Below are positions 30,903-40,015 of a stretch of 64,000 nt of DNA, piece by piece. The stretch is from the NCBI RefSeq assembly GCF_001887355.1, contig NZ_MPIN01000014.1, positions 124,001-188,000 of the forward strand, written 5' to 3'. The notes below the pieces were generated by a model. The model was not told where the DNA came from. It did not search any database and saw only the letters and a program-made list of their open reading frames with translations. The position numbers and the translations under genes are program-made. The DNA is from Cystobacter ferrugineus (GTDB lineage: Bacteria > Myxococcota > Myxococcia > Myxococcales > Myxococcaceae). Within the stretch, counting starts at the first letter, position 1. Every line of letters starts with the position of its first letter.

Positions 30903-31535
30903 GTGAAAGCTCGTTCCTGGATGGGTGGTGTCGCGCTGGTGTCCCTCTGCATGTCGGGTGCGGCGCTCGCGGCGCCCAGCGCGGAGCGCGTCGCCGAGGA
31001 TCTCAAGTTCAACGAGGAGACGACCCAGGTGGGCCTGGACGTCCGGCTGGGCGCGGGTGGCCTCGCGGGCCGCGGCGGAGATGTCACCCAGGTGGGTCCG
31101 ATGGTCGGCATCGCGGCGGGTGCGCAGCCCTGGCGCTTCCTCGGCGTCGAGGCGGGGGTCGAAGGACAGCGTCTGCCCATCGACGACCCGCGCATCGGTG
31201 AGGGCGAGGCCATGTACCGCTACAACGTCGGGCTCCTGGCCAAGGCGGGTCCCCTGCTCGCCCAGGACAAGCTGCGGCCCTACGTCGGTGTGGGCGCGGG
31301 CGTGAGCTACCTCAACGCCACGAACGGCGCGGAGAACCTCTACCGCAACGACTTCATCACCGAGGTGCCGCTCGCGGCCGGTCTGGACTACCGGTTCGGC
31401 AACGGCATCTTCGCGGGCGCGCGGGCGTCCTACCGGGTCCTCTTCGGCGAGGAGTTCGCGGACGCGGCCACGATCGACGGTGACTCGGGCGGCAACCTGC
31501 TCAACATCGCCGCCACCGTGGGTGGGCGCTTCTAG
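30903..31535 (+). CDS. Outer-membrane beta-barrel protein
   Basis: This 210-residue protein has a signal peptide (ending ALAAP near residue 22) and alternating hydrophobic strands such as GPMVGIAAGAQP, RPYVGVGAGVSYL and IFAGARASYRVLF, finishing with ATVGGRF. The terminal Phe is typical of BAM-assembled barrels. The length suits an eight-stranded OmpA/OmpX-like barrel. The start is GTG 30903, with a strong GGGGAGG 6 bases upstream. The 168 bp before it hold no other gene. Its function is unknown. Confidence 0.85.
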   Translation: MKARSWMGGVALVSLCMSGAALAAPSAERVAEDLKFNEETTQVGLDVRLGAGGLAGRGGDVTQVGPMVGIAAGAQPWRFLGVEAGVEGQRLPIDDPRIGEGEAMYRYNVGLLAKAGPLLAQDKLRPYVGVGAGVSYLNATNGAENLYRNDFITEVPLAAGLDYRFGNGIFAGARASYRVLFGEEFADAATIDGDSGGNLLNIAATVGGRF

Positions 31536-31556
31536 CTTCCCACCCGGACTCCACCC

Positions 31557-32894
31557 TCACAGGGTGAAACGCGACAGCAGGGCCTCGGGGGCCGGGTTCT
31601 TCTCCCAGGCCTCCAGCACCGCCTGCGCCGGCGAACGTCCCGAAGCGGCCACTTCGGCGAGGGGCTCGAGCAGGGGCGCGTCCTGGGGATCCAGGCGCTC
31701 CAGTCCCCGGCGGGCGATGGCGACCATCTCCCCGGCCAGGCGGTGCAGCTCCTGTCCATTCCACCGCCCCGCCAGGCCCTCGCGGCGCGCGGTGTCGTGG
31801 AAGGCGATCTGCTGCTCGTAGGTGAGCGGAGGCAGCAGGCGCGAGGCCTCGTCCAGCGCCGTGCGGTCATACAGCAGCCCGCGCCACAGCGCCCCGAGCG
31901 CGCCCGTCATGGCCGCCGAACAACAGTCCGCGCCGCGCACCTCGACGACCTTCTTCAGCCGCGCCTCGGGAAAGAGCGTGGAGAGGTGGTCCGTCCAGTC
32001 GCTCAGGTCGGCCGGAGCGCCCTCGAAGCCCTCGCGAATGAATTGCCGGAAGGTCATCTTCGGCCGGAGGTACTCCCCGCGCCGGCGCAGGAACAGGATG
32101 GGGGCATCCAGCGCCCAGTCCGCGTAGGCCTTGTAGGAGAAGGAGCCGTCGAAGAAGGCGCGCAGGTAACCACAGCGCGTGGGGTCCACCTCGTCCCAGA
32201 CCCGGCTGCGGAAGGACATGTAGCCGGAGGGCTTGCCGTCGCGCAGCGGGCTGTTGGCGTAGAGCGCCACCAGCAGCGGGGTCAGCCGCGCGATGAGCAC
32301 CGTCTTGCGCACGCAGTCGGCCTCGTCCTCCCAGTCGAGCGACACCTGACCGGTGGAGGTCATCAACATCATGTGGTGCGCGAGCGCACCGCGCTCGGGC
32401 AGCACCTGACGCATGGCCACGTAGCGCGACTTGGGCATCCACGACACGTCCTCGGTCGTCCCGAAGGGCCGGTAGCCCAGGGCCACCAACTGCAGGTCCA
32501 GGGAGGCCGCGGCGGCCTTCACCTCGGAGAGGTGGGCGAGGTTCTCGGCATGGGCCTCGCGCGCGGTGGTGAAGGGCGAGCCGGACAGCTCGAACTGTCC
32601 ACCGGGCTCCAGTGAAATGGTGAGCATCCCCTTCTGCAGCGCGATGGCGGGCGAGGAGGGGGTCTCCCGGAAGGGCTCATAACCGCCCGGAGCCAGCTTC
32701 TCGAGCAGCGCGCCAATCCCCGACGGCCCCTCGTAGGGCACGCTCCTCGCGGAGCGTAGCGGGTAGATGAACTTCTCGTGCTCGAGCCCCAGGCGATGTT
32801 GAGCGCGCGGCTTCTCGGCGGACCGGAAGCCGGCCAGGAGCATGTCGACGGAGGTAATGGGCTCGGAGGCAGTTCGCTGGAGGTCGAGGGACAT
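31557..32894 (-). CDS. gshA: Glutamate-cysteine ligase, plant/alphaproteobacterial type
   Basis: This 445-residue enzyme catalyses the first step of glutathione (or related thiol) synthesis. The start of the domain, LGLEHEKFIYPL, the substrate region LEPGGQFELSGSP, and MSTGQ-type MLMTSTGQVSLDW and RSRVWDEVDPTRCG are typical of the TIGR01436/GCS2 family, with Cys residues RGADCC near the C-terminus. ATG 32894 is used. It is divergent from the EI24 gene with a 60-bp gap. No gshB is visible nearby. Confidence 0.93.
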   Translation of the reverse strand: MSLDLQRTASEPITSVDMLLAGFRSAEKPRAQHRLGLEHEKFIYPLRSARSVPYEGPSGIGALLEKLAPGGYEPFRETPSSPAIALQKGMLTISLEPGGQFELSGSPFTTAREAHAENLAHLSEVKAAAASLDLQLVALGYRPFGTTEDVSWMPKSRYVAMRQVLPERGALAHHMMLMTSTGQVSLDWEDEADCVRKTVLIARLTPLLVALYANSPLRDGKPSGYMSFRSRVWDEVDPTRCGYLRAFFDGSFSYKAYADWALDAPILFLRRRGEYLRPKMTFRQFIREGFEGAPADLSDWTDHLSTLFPEARLKKVVEVRGADCCSAAMTGALGALWRGLLYDRTALDEASRLLPPLTYEQQIAFHDTARREGLAGRWNGQELHRLAGEMVAIARRGLERLDPQDAPLLEPLAEVAASGRSPAQAVLEAWEKNPAPEALLSRFTL

Positions 32895-32954
32895 GGCGGC
32901 CGTATATAACGGTCGTTGACCGTGCCGCTGTCATTTGCGCATGGTTTACGCCCC

Positions 32955-33755
32955 ATGAGTGATTCTTCGCCGGTGCCCACCTTCTCCGCCCGGTCCACCC
33001 CGGCGGATTTCCTCCAGGGCGCGGCCCTGATTGGCCGGGCCGCGGGGCTCATCTTCCGGACCCCCCGCCTCCTCGGCCTGTCCCTCCTCTGTGGACTCTT
33101 CACCCTGGTGGCGCTCGGGGGCCTCTTCGCCCTGCTGTGGGTGTATGCGCCCGACCTCCTGGGTATGGTATGGACGAGGCCCGAGCCCTGGTGGGGCCGT
33201 GTGCTCTGGGGGCTCGTCTTCGCGCTCCTGTTCCTCGTGCTGTTCGTCGTGGGGGCCAGCGTGGTGGTGCCCCTGGTGCTCGCTCCCCTGCAGGATCCGC
33301 TCTCCGAGCTCACCGAGGAGCGCTGCGGGGGCTACAGCTCGCCTCCCTTCCGGCTCGGGGCCTTCTTCCGGGGTCTGGTCCTCGGCGTGTCGCACACCCT
33401 GGCGCGCATCTTCTTCCTCCTGCTGGGCCTGGGAGTGCTCCTGCCGCTGCACCTGGTGCCGGGGGTGGGCAGCATCGCCTGGGCCGTGCTGGGCACGCTC
33501 TGGACGATGCTCTGGCTGGCGGGCGAGCACCTCGCCGCCCCCATGACCCGGCACCAGTACCCCTTTGGCGAGGTGCGCCGCCTGCTGCGCCAGCGCTGGG
33601 CGCTCTGCCTGGGCTTCGGCGCGGGGGTCTACGTCCTGCTCTGGGTGCCCCTGCTCAACAACTTCTTCCTGCCCGTGGCGGTGGTTGGCGGCACGCTGCT
33701 CTACCGAGGGCTGCTCGCCGTGGGCAATGTGCCCCCTCCCCCCGACGGGAAATAA
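32955..33755 (+). CDS. EI24-domain membrane protein
   Basis: This 266-residue protein has four or five membrane helices, for example LLGLSLLCGLFTLVALGGLF, LVFALLFLVLFVVGASVVV and IFFLLLGLGVLLPLHLVPG. The segment VVPLVLAPLQDPLSELTEE between the second and third helices is typical of EI24/CysZ-type proteins; CysZ takes up sulfate, but other members are uncharacterised. ATG 32955 is preferred to upstream frames. Pairing with gshA, also sulphur-related, is suggestive only. Confidence 0.8.
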   Translation: MSDSSPVPTFSARSTPADFLQGAALIGRAAGLIFRTPRLLGLSLLCGLFTLVALGGLFALLWVYAPDLLGMVWTRPEPWWGRVLWGLVFALLFLVLFVVGASVVVPLVLAPLQDPLSELTEERCGGYSSPPFRLGAFFRGLVLGVSHTLARIFFLLLGLGVLLPLHLVPGVGSIAWAVLGTLWTMLWLAGEHLAAPMTRHQYPFGEVRRLLRQRWALCLGFGAGVYVLLWVPLLNNFFLPVAVVGGTLLYRGLLAVGNVPPPPDGK

Positions 33756-33846
33756 TCGTCCCGGCCGGCTGTCACGGTCGGAAGCTCCGGCGCGGGAAGG
33801 AGTTCCGTGATCGTGGCGTTCTCCAACGTTGCACGTGGGTGCGCGC

Positions 33847-33875
33847 TTGAAGCACCGAGGGTCCATGATTAGGCT
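33847..33875 (+). promoter_or_regulatory. Candidate sigma-70-type promoter of the S41 peptidase gene
   Basis: TTGAAG at 33847-33852 is followed after 17 bp by TAGGCT at 33870-33875. It lies in the 226-bp gap before the peptidase gene, giving a leader of about 100 nt. Confidence 0.4.
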
Positions 33876-33981
33876 TGCCCGGTTGCTTCCGGCATCCCTC
33901 CTTTTACCCGATTCAAGTTCTCGATTTCATTGGGTTTTCACGCATCACCCCGAGGCTCACGAGCCTCATCCTGGATGAACC

Positions 33982-36900
33982 ATGCCGCGATTCTTTCGCC
34001 GGATCACCGCCGTCGCCGTTCTGCTGGGCGCCTGGGCCCTCGTTGGCAATGACCGCGCCCCCCTGCCCCTGACCCTGGGGGTCGCGGAGGCCGGCCAGGC
34101 GGGCTCGGATGCCGCCCGCGCCAATGGGGAGAAGAACGGTGGGCAGCAGCACGACCTGTCCTCCCTGCGCGTCTTCACCAAGGTCATCCTCTACGTGAAG
34201 GACAACTACGTCGACCCCAAGCGCGTGCGGCCCAAGGAGATGATGATCTCCGCGCTGGAGTACGTGGAGAAGAGCGTGCCGGACGTGCTCGTGGACGGCA
34301 GCACCGAGACGGGCAAGCTCAACGTGAACGTCAACGGCAAGCTGCGTGAGTTCGACCTGAGCCACGTGGACTCGCTCTGGAAGATGTCCTTCACGCTCAA
34401 GGACGTCTTCGACTTCATCAACAAGAACATGCGTCCCATGGAGGACACGCGCGACATCGAGTACGCGGCCGTCAACGGGATGCTCTCCACGTTGGATCCG
34501 CACTCGGTGCTCCTGCGCCCCGAGGTGTACCGGGAGATGAAGCTGTCCACCAAGGGTGAGTTCGGTGGCCTGGGCTTCGTCATCCAGATGCGCGAGGGCA
34601 ACCTCACCGTGGTCAAGGTGCTGCCCAAGACGCCGGCGCACCGCGCGGGCATCCTCAAGGACGATCAGATCAAGAAGATTGGCGAGGAGTCCACGGTCAA
34701 CATGGACCTCAACGAGGCCGTGTCCAAGCTGCGCGGCCCCGTGGACAGCCGCATCACCATCACCGTGGAGCGCAAGGGCTGGGACAAGCCGCGCGCCATG
34801 ACGCTCGCGCGCGGGATGATCTCCATCGACAGCGTGCAGCACAAGCTCCTGGCCGGCAACGTGGGCTACGTGCGGCTGAAGAACTTCCAGGGCAACACCA
34901 CGCGCGACCTGCAGTCGGCGCTCTCGGAGATGCGCAAGCAGACCGAGGCCAAGGGCGGGCTCAAGGGCGTGGTGCTCGACCTGCGCGGCAACCCGGGCGG
35001 TCTGCTCGAGCAGGCCATCCAGGTGTCCGACACCTTCGTGTCCAACGGCACCATCGTCTCCACGGTGGGCCTGTCGGACAAGCTGCGCGAGGAGAAGAAG
35101 GCCCACGCGGACGACGGCGAGGAGTCCTACCCGGTGGCGGTGCTCGTCAACGCGGGCAGCGCCTCGGCCTCGGAGATCGTCGCCGGCGCGCTCAAGAACC
35201 TCAACCGCGCGGTCATCATCGGCCGCCAGACGTTCGGCAAGGGCAGCGTGCAGGTGCTCTATGACTTCCCGGACGACAGCGCGCTCAAGCTCACCATCGC
35301 CAAGTACCTCACCCCCGGGGACGTCTCCATCCAGGAAGTGGGTATCGTTCCGGACATCGAGCTGGTGCCTTCCGCCGTCACCGACGAGCGCGTGGTGGTG
35401 TTCGCGCCCCGCAAGACGATTGGCGAGGCGGACCTGGATCAGCACTTCGGCAATCCCAACTCGGAGTCGGTGGCCAAGAAGCGCGAGGACGTGCTCGGCC
35501 GCGAGAAGCCGCTCGAGACGGTGAAGTACCTCAAGGTGGACCAGAAGCAGCTCCAGGCCATCGCCAAGAAGCAGGAGGACGCGGCCAAGAACCCCGAGGG
35601 CGCCAAGGACGACCCCAAGACGCACGCGGGCAGCCACCTGTTGGACGTGGACTCGGTGGGCAGCAGCGAGGAGCTGGATGACCAGCTCGACGCGGAGAGC
35701 CAGGACGAGGTGAAGGAGGACTTCGAGGTGCAGTTCGCCCGCGACTACGTGCTCCAGGTGCCCTTCACCGAGCGCAAGCAGATGCTGCAGAAGGGCAAGG
35801 CCTTCGTGGAGAAGAAGATCTCCGAGGAGGCACAGCGCATCAACTCGGCCATCACCGCCCTGGGCGTGGACTGGAGCGCCGGCCCCACGCCCAAGGACGT
35901 GAAGCTCGCCACCACCTTCAGCCCCTCCGCGGACCAGAAGATCACCGCGGGCGAGACGTTCGACATGGCCTTCACCGCGGAGAACAAGGGCAGCGAGCCC
36001 CTCAAGCGCGTGCGCGCCTGGACCGAGAGCGACAACTACTACCTGGACCGCCGCGAGTTCCTCATCGGCAGCCTCGCCCCCGGGGAGAAGAAGACCTGGA
36101 AGGTGAAGGTGCGCCTGCCCAAGGATCTCACCTCGCGCCGCGATGACGTGACGGTGAAGGTGCTCGACGACAACGGCACGCTGCCCACCACGCTGGTGAG
36201 CGAGCTGAGCTTCGTGGAGCTGCCGCGCCCCGCCTTCGCCTTCAACTGGCAGGTGGTGGATGACTGCGACACGTGCAACCGCGATGGCGTCGCCCAGCGC
36301 GGCGAGGACATCAGCGTCATCCTCGACGTGACGAACACCGGCAAGGGCAAGGCGCTCGACTCGTTCGCGCAGATCAAGAACGCGGGCGAGCCGAACATCT
36401 TCATCGAGAAGGGCCGCTTCAAACTGGGCGAGATGGCCCCGGGCGAGACGAAGACGGCGCGCTTCCAGCTCGCGGTGAAGAAGGCCCTCAAGGACGACCA
36501 GTTCCAGCTCAAGCTGGCCATCCTCGACGAGCCGCTCGAGGAGCTGGCCATGGAGAAGCTGGAGCTGCCGGTGACGGACGCCCCGGCCATCAAGTTCGAG
36601 CCGAAGAAGGGCTCGGTGAAGGTGGCGGACAAGGCGGAGCTGCTGGCCGAGCCGCGCGCGGACGCCACCGTGGTGGGCCGGCTGCCCAAGGCGGCCACGC
36701 TGGCCGTGGAGGCGACGACCAAGGGCTTCTACCGGGTGGCGCTCGACAAGGAGCGCTTCGCCTTCGTGCGCTCGCAGGACGCGCGCGAGACGTCGGCCAA
36801 GGCCGGCCCCACGCCCGAGTTCGCCCACCTGTCGCGCCGCTCGCCGCCGGAGATCAAGCTCGACGTGGACCCCAGCCAGGGCGGACTGGTGGCCACGGGA

Positions 36901-37197
36901 GACAAGTACACCCTGAGCGGTGAGGTGAGTGACGCGCAGGGCCTCCTGGACATGTACGTCCTGGTGAACGACCAGAAGGTCTACTTCCAGGGGGCGGACA
37001 CGACCAACGCCAAGGCGGGCACGCCGCAGCGGATCAAGTTCTCCACCGAGTTCACCCTCAAGGAGGGCAACAACAGCGTCCTGGTGGTGGCGCGCGAGAG
37101 CTCCGACTTCGCCAGCCGCCGCGCGGTGCTCATCCGCCGCCGTCCGGCCGAGGTGGCCCAGAAGCTCGCGCCTCCGGGCACGGCCGCCAAGCAGTAG
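33982..37197 (+). CDS. S41 C-terminal processing peptidase with long C-terminal extension
   Basis: This 1071-residue secreted protease has an N-terminal hydrophobic signal, a PDZ domain (about 190-275, with GEFGGLGFVIQMREGNLTVVKV) and an S41 catalytic core. The serine-lysine dyad is readable: NAGSASASEI gives Ser395, and TFGKGSVQ gives Lys420, 25 residues later as in CtpB and D1P. The core ends near residue 470. About 600 more residues follow: a Lys/Glu-rich segment, two CARDB-like beta domains (FDMAFTAENKGSEPLKRV; ISVILDVTNTGKGKALDSF), an SH3-like region and a last beta domain. The usual Prc/Ctp is 400-700 residues, so the extension is unusual and may bind substrate or envelope. The family trims periplasmic proteins. 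Confidence 0.93.
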   Translation: MPRFFRRITAVAVLLGAWALVGNDRAPLPLTLGVAEAGQAGSDAARANGEKNGGQQHDLSSLRVFTKVILYVKDNYVDPKRVRPKEMMISALEYVEKSVPDVLVDGSTETGKLNVNVNGKLREFDLSHVDSLWKMSFTLKDVFDFINKNMRPMEDTRDIEYAAVNGMLSTLDPHSVLLRPEVYREMKLSTKGEFGGLGFVIQMREGNLTVVKVLPKTPAHRAGILKDDQIKKIGEESTVNMDLNEAVSKLRGPVDSRITITVERKGWDKPRAMTLARGMISIDSVQHKLLAGNVGYVRLKNFQGNTTRDLQSALSEMRKQTEAKGGLKGVVLDLRGNPGGLLEQAIQVSDTFVSNGTIVSTVGLSDKLREEKKAHADDGEESYPVAVLVNAGSASASEIVAGALKNLNRAVIIGRQTFGKGSVQVLYDFPDDSALKLTIAKYLTPGDVSIQEVGIVPDIELVPSAVTDERVVVFAPRKTIGEADLDQHFGNPNSESVAKKREDVLGREKPLETVKYLKVDQKQLQAIAKKQEDAAKNPEGAKDDPKTHAGSHLLDVDSVGSSEELDDQLDAESQDEVKEDFEVQFARDYVLQVPFTERKQMLQKGKAFVEKKISEEAQRINSAITALGVDWSAGPTPKDVKLATTFSPSADQKITAGETFDMAFTAENKGSEPLKRVRAWTESDNYYLDRREFLIGSLAPGEKKTWKVKVRLPKDLTSRRDDVTVKVLDDNGTLPTTLVSELSFVELPRPAFAFNWQVVDDCDTCNRDGVAQRGEDISVILDVTNTGKGKALDSFAQIKNAGEPNIFIEKGRFKLGEMAPGETKTARFQLAVKKALKDDQFQLKLAILDEPLEELAMEKLELPVTDAPAIKFEPKKGSVKVADKAELLAEPRADATVVGRLPKAATLAVEATTKGFYRVALDKERFAFVRSQDARETSAKAGPTPEFAHLSRRSPPEIKLDVDPSQGGLVATGDKYTLSGEVSDAQGLLDMYVLVNDQKVYFQGADTTNAKAGTPQRIKFSTEFTLKEGNNSVLVVARESSDFASRRAVLIRRRPAEVAQKLAPPGTAAKQ

Positions 37198-37217
37198 GCC
37201 CTCTGTTGGCTGTCTCC

Positions 37218-37269
37218 GGGCGGCTTTCGGCGGAGTCCACGGACTCCGCGGGAAGCCGCCCGTTTTATT
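37218..37269 (+). terminator. Intrinsic terminator after the S41 peptidase gene
   Basis: A stem of about 20 bp with one mismatch and one G-T pair (GGGCGGCTTTC at its base pairing with the arm ending AAGCCGCCC at 37261) is closed by a 2-3 nt loop and followed by GTTTTATT. Confidence 0.85.
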
Positions 37270-37350
37270 GACGCTCCACTCTCGTGCACGCTAGCGTCGC
37301 CCCCGTTTGGCGCCGTCGCCAGCACGAGCGCCTGGGAGGCGGTTCTGAGG

Positions 37351-38223
37351 ATGCGGACGTTCAGCCGGTGGATGGCTCTCGCGGTGCTGGTGGGCGGTCC
37401 CGCCGCGTACGCGGATCGCAACGACATCGAGCTGTCGAAGCTCGGTCAGCCCGGTGTGGTGTCCGCCGGGACGGGCTTCTCGACGGATTCCGACTTCCGC
37501 GCCTTCGCGCGCACGTTGGGCGCGATGATGACCGCGACCAACCTGACGCCCCCGGAGACACTCGGGCACGCGGGCTTCGCCGTGGGCATGGAGTTGGGCG
37601 TCGTGAGCATGCCCGACGAGGTGCGGCGGCCGATGGTGAACGCGCTGGAGGGCCCGGCCCTGGTGCCCTCCATCCACGTGCGCAAGGGCCTGCCCTTCTC
37701 CATCGACCTGGGCGCGCGCGTGGGTTGGCTCGACCGCAGCAACCTGTTCGCCGCCACCGGCGAGGTGAAGTGGGCCGTCAACGAGGGCTTCATCCCGTGG
37801 CTGCCGGACATTGGCCTGCGCGCGCACGTGACGCACCTGCTCAACACGCGCGACTTCCACCTGACCGCGGGCGGCCTGGACGTGAACGTGGGCAAGCAGT
37901 TCCCGCTCGGCGGCATGATCTCCCTCACCCCCTACGGCGGCATCGACTTCGTGGGCGTGGCCGCCAAGTCGGAGCTGCTCGGCTTCGAGCCGAGTGATGC
38001 GTCGGGCCAGCCGACGATCTCCGCCTACACACCGGTGAATGGCTGGGAGAACATCAACACCCGCTTCTACGCCGGTGGACAATTCATCGGTGGCGCGCTG
38101 CAGATTGGCGCCGAGGTGTCGCTGAGCAGCCAGGGCACCATTCCCTCCATCACTGGTGGCCAGAACAACCGCGGCCTGGCCCCGGTGCTGGCCTTCAGCA
38201 CCACGCTCGGCCTGGACTTCTAG
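37351..38223 (+). CDS. Predicted outer-membrane beta-barrel protein
   Basis: This 290-residue protein has a signal peptide (cleavage near AYA-DRN, residue 21) and a string of amphipathic strands (SIDLGARVGWL, GFIPWLPDIGLRAHV, PYGGIDFVGVAA, GALQIGAEVSLS) ending in LAFSTTLGLDF, with the terminal Phe expected of a BAM substrate. GGGAGG and GAGG precede ATG 37351. The stop interlocks with that of the convergent gene in a CTAG. Function is unknown. Confidence 0.85.
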   Translation: MRTFSRWMALAVLVGGPAAYADRNDIELSKLGQPGVVSAGTGFSTDSDFRAFARTLGAMMTATNLTPPETLGHAGFAVGMELGVVSMPDEVRRPMVNALEGPALVPSIHVRKGLPFSIDLGARVGWLDRSNLFAATGEVKWAVNEGFIPWLPDIGLRAHVTHLLNTRDFHLTAGGLDVNVGKQFPLGGMISLTPYGGIDFVGVAAKSELLGFEPSDASGQPTISAYTPVNGWENINTRFYAGGQFIGGALQIGAEVSLSSQGTIPSITGGQNNRGLAPVLAFSTTLGLDF

Positions 38224-38936
38224 CGCAGGGCCTCGCGCACGGCGCGCGGCCGGTTGGTGATGAGGTAGGAGACGCCCATCTCCTTCAGGGCGCGCGCGCG
38301 CCGGGCGTCATCCACCGTCCACACCGCCACGCGCAGCCCCCGCTCTCGCCACGCCTCCACGCGCTCCGGCGTGCACTGCTCGTAATAGGGGTGCACCGAG
38401 TGCGACGAGACGAGCGGCACCAGGCCGTGGGCCTGCGGGCCCCAGCGCTTGTCCGGATCGATGAGGAAACCACGGCGCAGCGAGGGCGCGGCGGCGGCGG
38501 TCCGCAAGAGGCACACCGGGTTGAAGCTCGAGATGATGACCCGCTCGGCCAGCCGCCGCTCCGAGACGAGCCGGGCCACCTTCGCGGCGAGCCCTCCATC
38601 GTCGAAGTGGTCACACTTGAGCTCGATGTTGACGAGGAAGTGCGCGGGCAGCGCGTCCAGCACCTCCTCCAGCAGGGGAATGCGCGCGGGGGCGAAGCCG
38701 AGCCGGCTGCCCACGTCCGCGCCCTTGAGCTTCCACCAGGACGTAGTGCGCACCTCCCAGGGCAGGCCGGCGAGCCGCTCCAGGTGCTCGTCGTGGCACA
38801 CCACCACCTCGCCCGAGCCACACACCATGGCGTCCAGTTCCACGCCATCGGCCCCCTGGGTCACGGCCTCCTGGAAGGCGGCGAGGGTATTTTCCGGGGC
38901 ATCGGCGCTGGCACCACGGTGGGCGAGCAGGAGCAT
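38220..38936 (-). CDS. Glycerophosphodiester phosphodiesterase
   Basis: This 238-residue enzyme of the GDPD family hydrolyses glycerophosphodiesters to sn-glycerol 3-phosphate and an alcohol. Catalytic and metal residues show in LLAHRGASADAPENT, GADGVELDAMV, and VVCHDEHLERL (two histidines and glutamates), with IELKCDH further on and a C-terminal WTVDDARRARAL. It lacks an obvious signal peptide, so it should be cytoplasmic. The longer open frame upstream, to 39851, is antisense to tatA. The stop lies in a CTAG shared with the gene on the other strand. Confidence 0.95.
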   Translation of the reverse strand: MLLLAHRGASADAPENTLAAFQEAVTQGADGVELDAMVCGSGEVVVCHDEHLERLAGLPWEVRTTSWWKLKGADVGSRLGFAPARIPLLEEVLDALPAHFLVNIELKCDHFDDGGLAAKVARLVSERRLAERVIISSFNPVCLLRTAAAAPSLRRGFLIDPDKRWGPQAHGLVPLVSSHSVHPYYEQCTPERVEAWRERGLRVAVWTVDDARRARALKEMGVSYLITNRPRAVREALR

Positions 38937-39044
38937 GGAGCGGAGTGTGCGACAGCCCGGCCCCAGGCGCGAGCCCTCTGGCATGCCGTCCGGGCGCCGA
39001 CACGCGGCTTGCCTCCCCCGGGGCATTGCTGCACTGTGCGCCTC

Positions 39045-39278
39045 ATGTTGGGACTGCGGCTCGGAGAACTGCTTTTCATCGGCTTCATCCTGGTGGTGGT
39101 GTTCTCCGCCGCCCGGATGGGTCAGCTCGGCAATGCCGTGGGCCGCTTCGTCTACTCCTTCAAGAAGGCCTCCAAGGGCGGAGATCTGGTGGACGCCCGG
39201 CCCCTGCCCCGTAACAAGCGGGGCCAGGACGTCTCGGACGCCGACTACCACCACGACTCCGGCCCCAAGCGCGGCTAG
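39045..39278 (+). CDS. TatA-family twin-arginine translocation protein
   Basis: This 77-residue protein has an N-terminal membrane helix (ELLFIGFILVVVFSAARMGQLGNAVGRFVYSFKKA) followed by an amphipathic helix and a charged tail, the layout of TatA/B. The canonical FG at the hinge is not exact (AARMGQLG instead). ATG 39045 or in-frame GTG 39036 may be the start. No tatB or tatC is adjacent. Its stop shares a CTAG with the next gene on the other strand. It could be one of several TatA paralogues. Confidence 0.8.
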   Translation: MLGLRLGELLFIGFILVVVFSAARMGQLGNAVGRFVYSFKKASKGGDLVDARPLPRNKRGQDVSDADYHHDSGPKRG

Positions 39279-40015
39279 CCCTTCAGCAGACGCGCCGCCT
39301 GCTCGCGCAGGGAGGCATGCACGGAGGAATCCGCGGCGAGCTCCGCCAGGTCGTTCCCGTTGAGCAGGGGGACGATCTTCACCCCCACCTCCGGCGGCAG
39401 GTAGGGGTTGAAGACGAGCGCACGGCGCACCGCGTGGCGCGAGGACCAGCGCGTCGACTTCCAGATTTCCACCAGGGGCTCGGGCCGAGCGGGACGGCGG
39501 GCCGCCATGCGCACCACGATCTCCTCGGTGAGCCGGGGGTTGAGCAGCGCGTTGCGGATCACCGACGGGTTGCTCACCGCGGACAGCCGCGCGAGCACGT
39601 CCGGATCCCTCGTGAGGCGGGCCTGCTGCTTGATGTGGCCCAGCGACTGGGTGAAGGCCTTGGCGTCCGCCCGGGCCGCGGCGTCCTCGTTGAACTCCTT
39701 GTGCGCCGGTGCCGTCTGGAAGAGGTCCGCCACGGACTCCAGGGACTGCACCTCGGCCATGCGGCGCAGGGAGTCCGCGTAGGGGATGCTCGAGGACTCC
39801 AGGCCGAGTGCCGCCACGAAGGAGGAGAGCACGCAGGTGGCGGGCTCCCAACCACCCCGGGCGAGCTGGATGACATGGTGGAGCAGCTCGTTGGCGTCGA
39901 GCGGATCCAGCCGGGCGATCTCCCGGGCGGCCGCCTTGCGGACGATCTCTCCCCCGCCCCCGCCCAGGGCATGGAGCCTGCGAACGACGGCCTTGGCTTC
40001 CTCACGGCTGGCCAT
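39275..40015 (-). CDS. Conserved helical protein of unknown function
   Basis: This 246-residue, mostly helical protein without signal or membrane segment shows HEAT-like repetition (LARLSAVSNPSVIRNALLNPRLTEEIVVRMA and HAVRRALVFNPYLPPEVGVKIVPLLNGNDLAELAADSSVHASLREQAARLL). The repeats resemble leucine-rich/DUF2336-type 'variant' repeats. No family is recognised firmly. The start overlaps the stop of the upstream zinc-ribbon gene by 14 bases, so the two are probably one transcription unit. Confidence 0.8.
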   Translation of the reverse strand: MASREEAKAVVRRLHALGGGGGEIVRKAAAREIARLDPLDANELLHHVIQLARGGWEPATCVLSSFVAALGLESSSIPYADSLRRMAEVQSLESVADLFQTAPAHKEFNEDAAARADAKAFTQSLGHIKQQARLTRDPDVLARLSAVSNPSVIRNALLNPRLTEEIVVRMAARRPARPEPLVEIWKSTRWSSRHAVRRALVFNPYLPPEVGVKIVPLLNGNDLAELAADSSVHASLREQAARLLKG

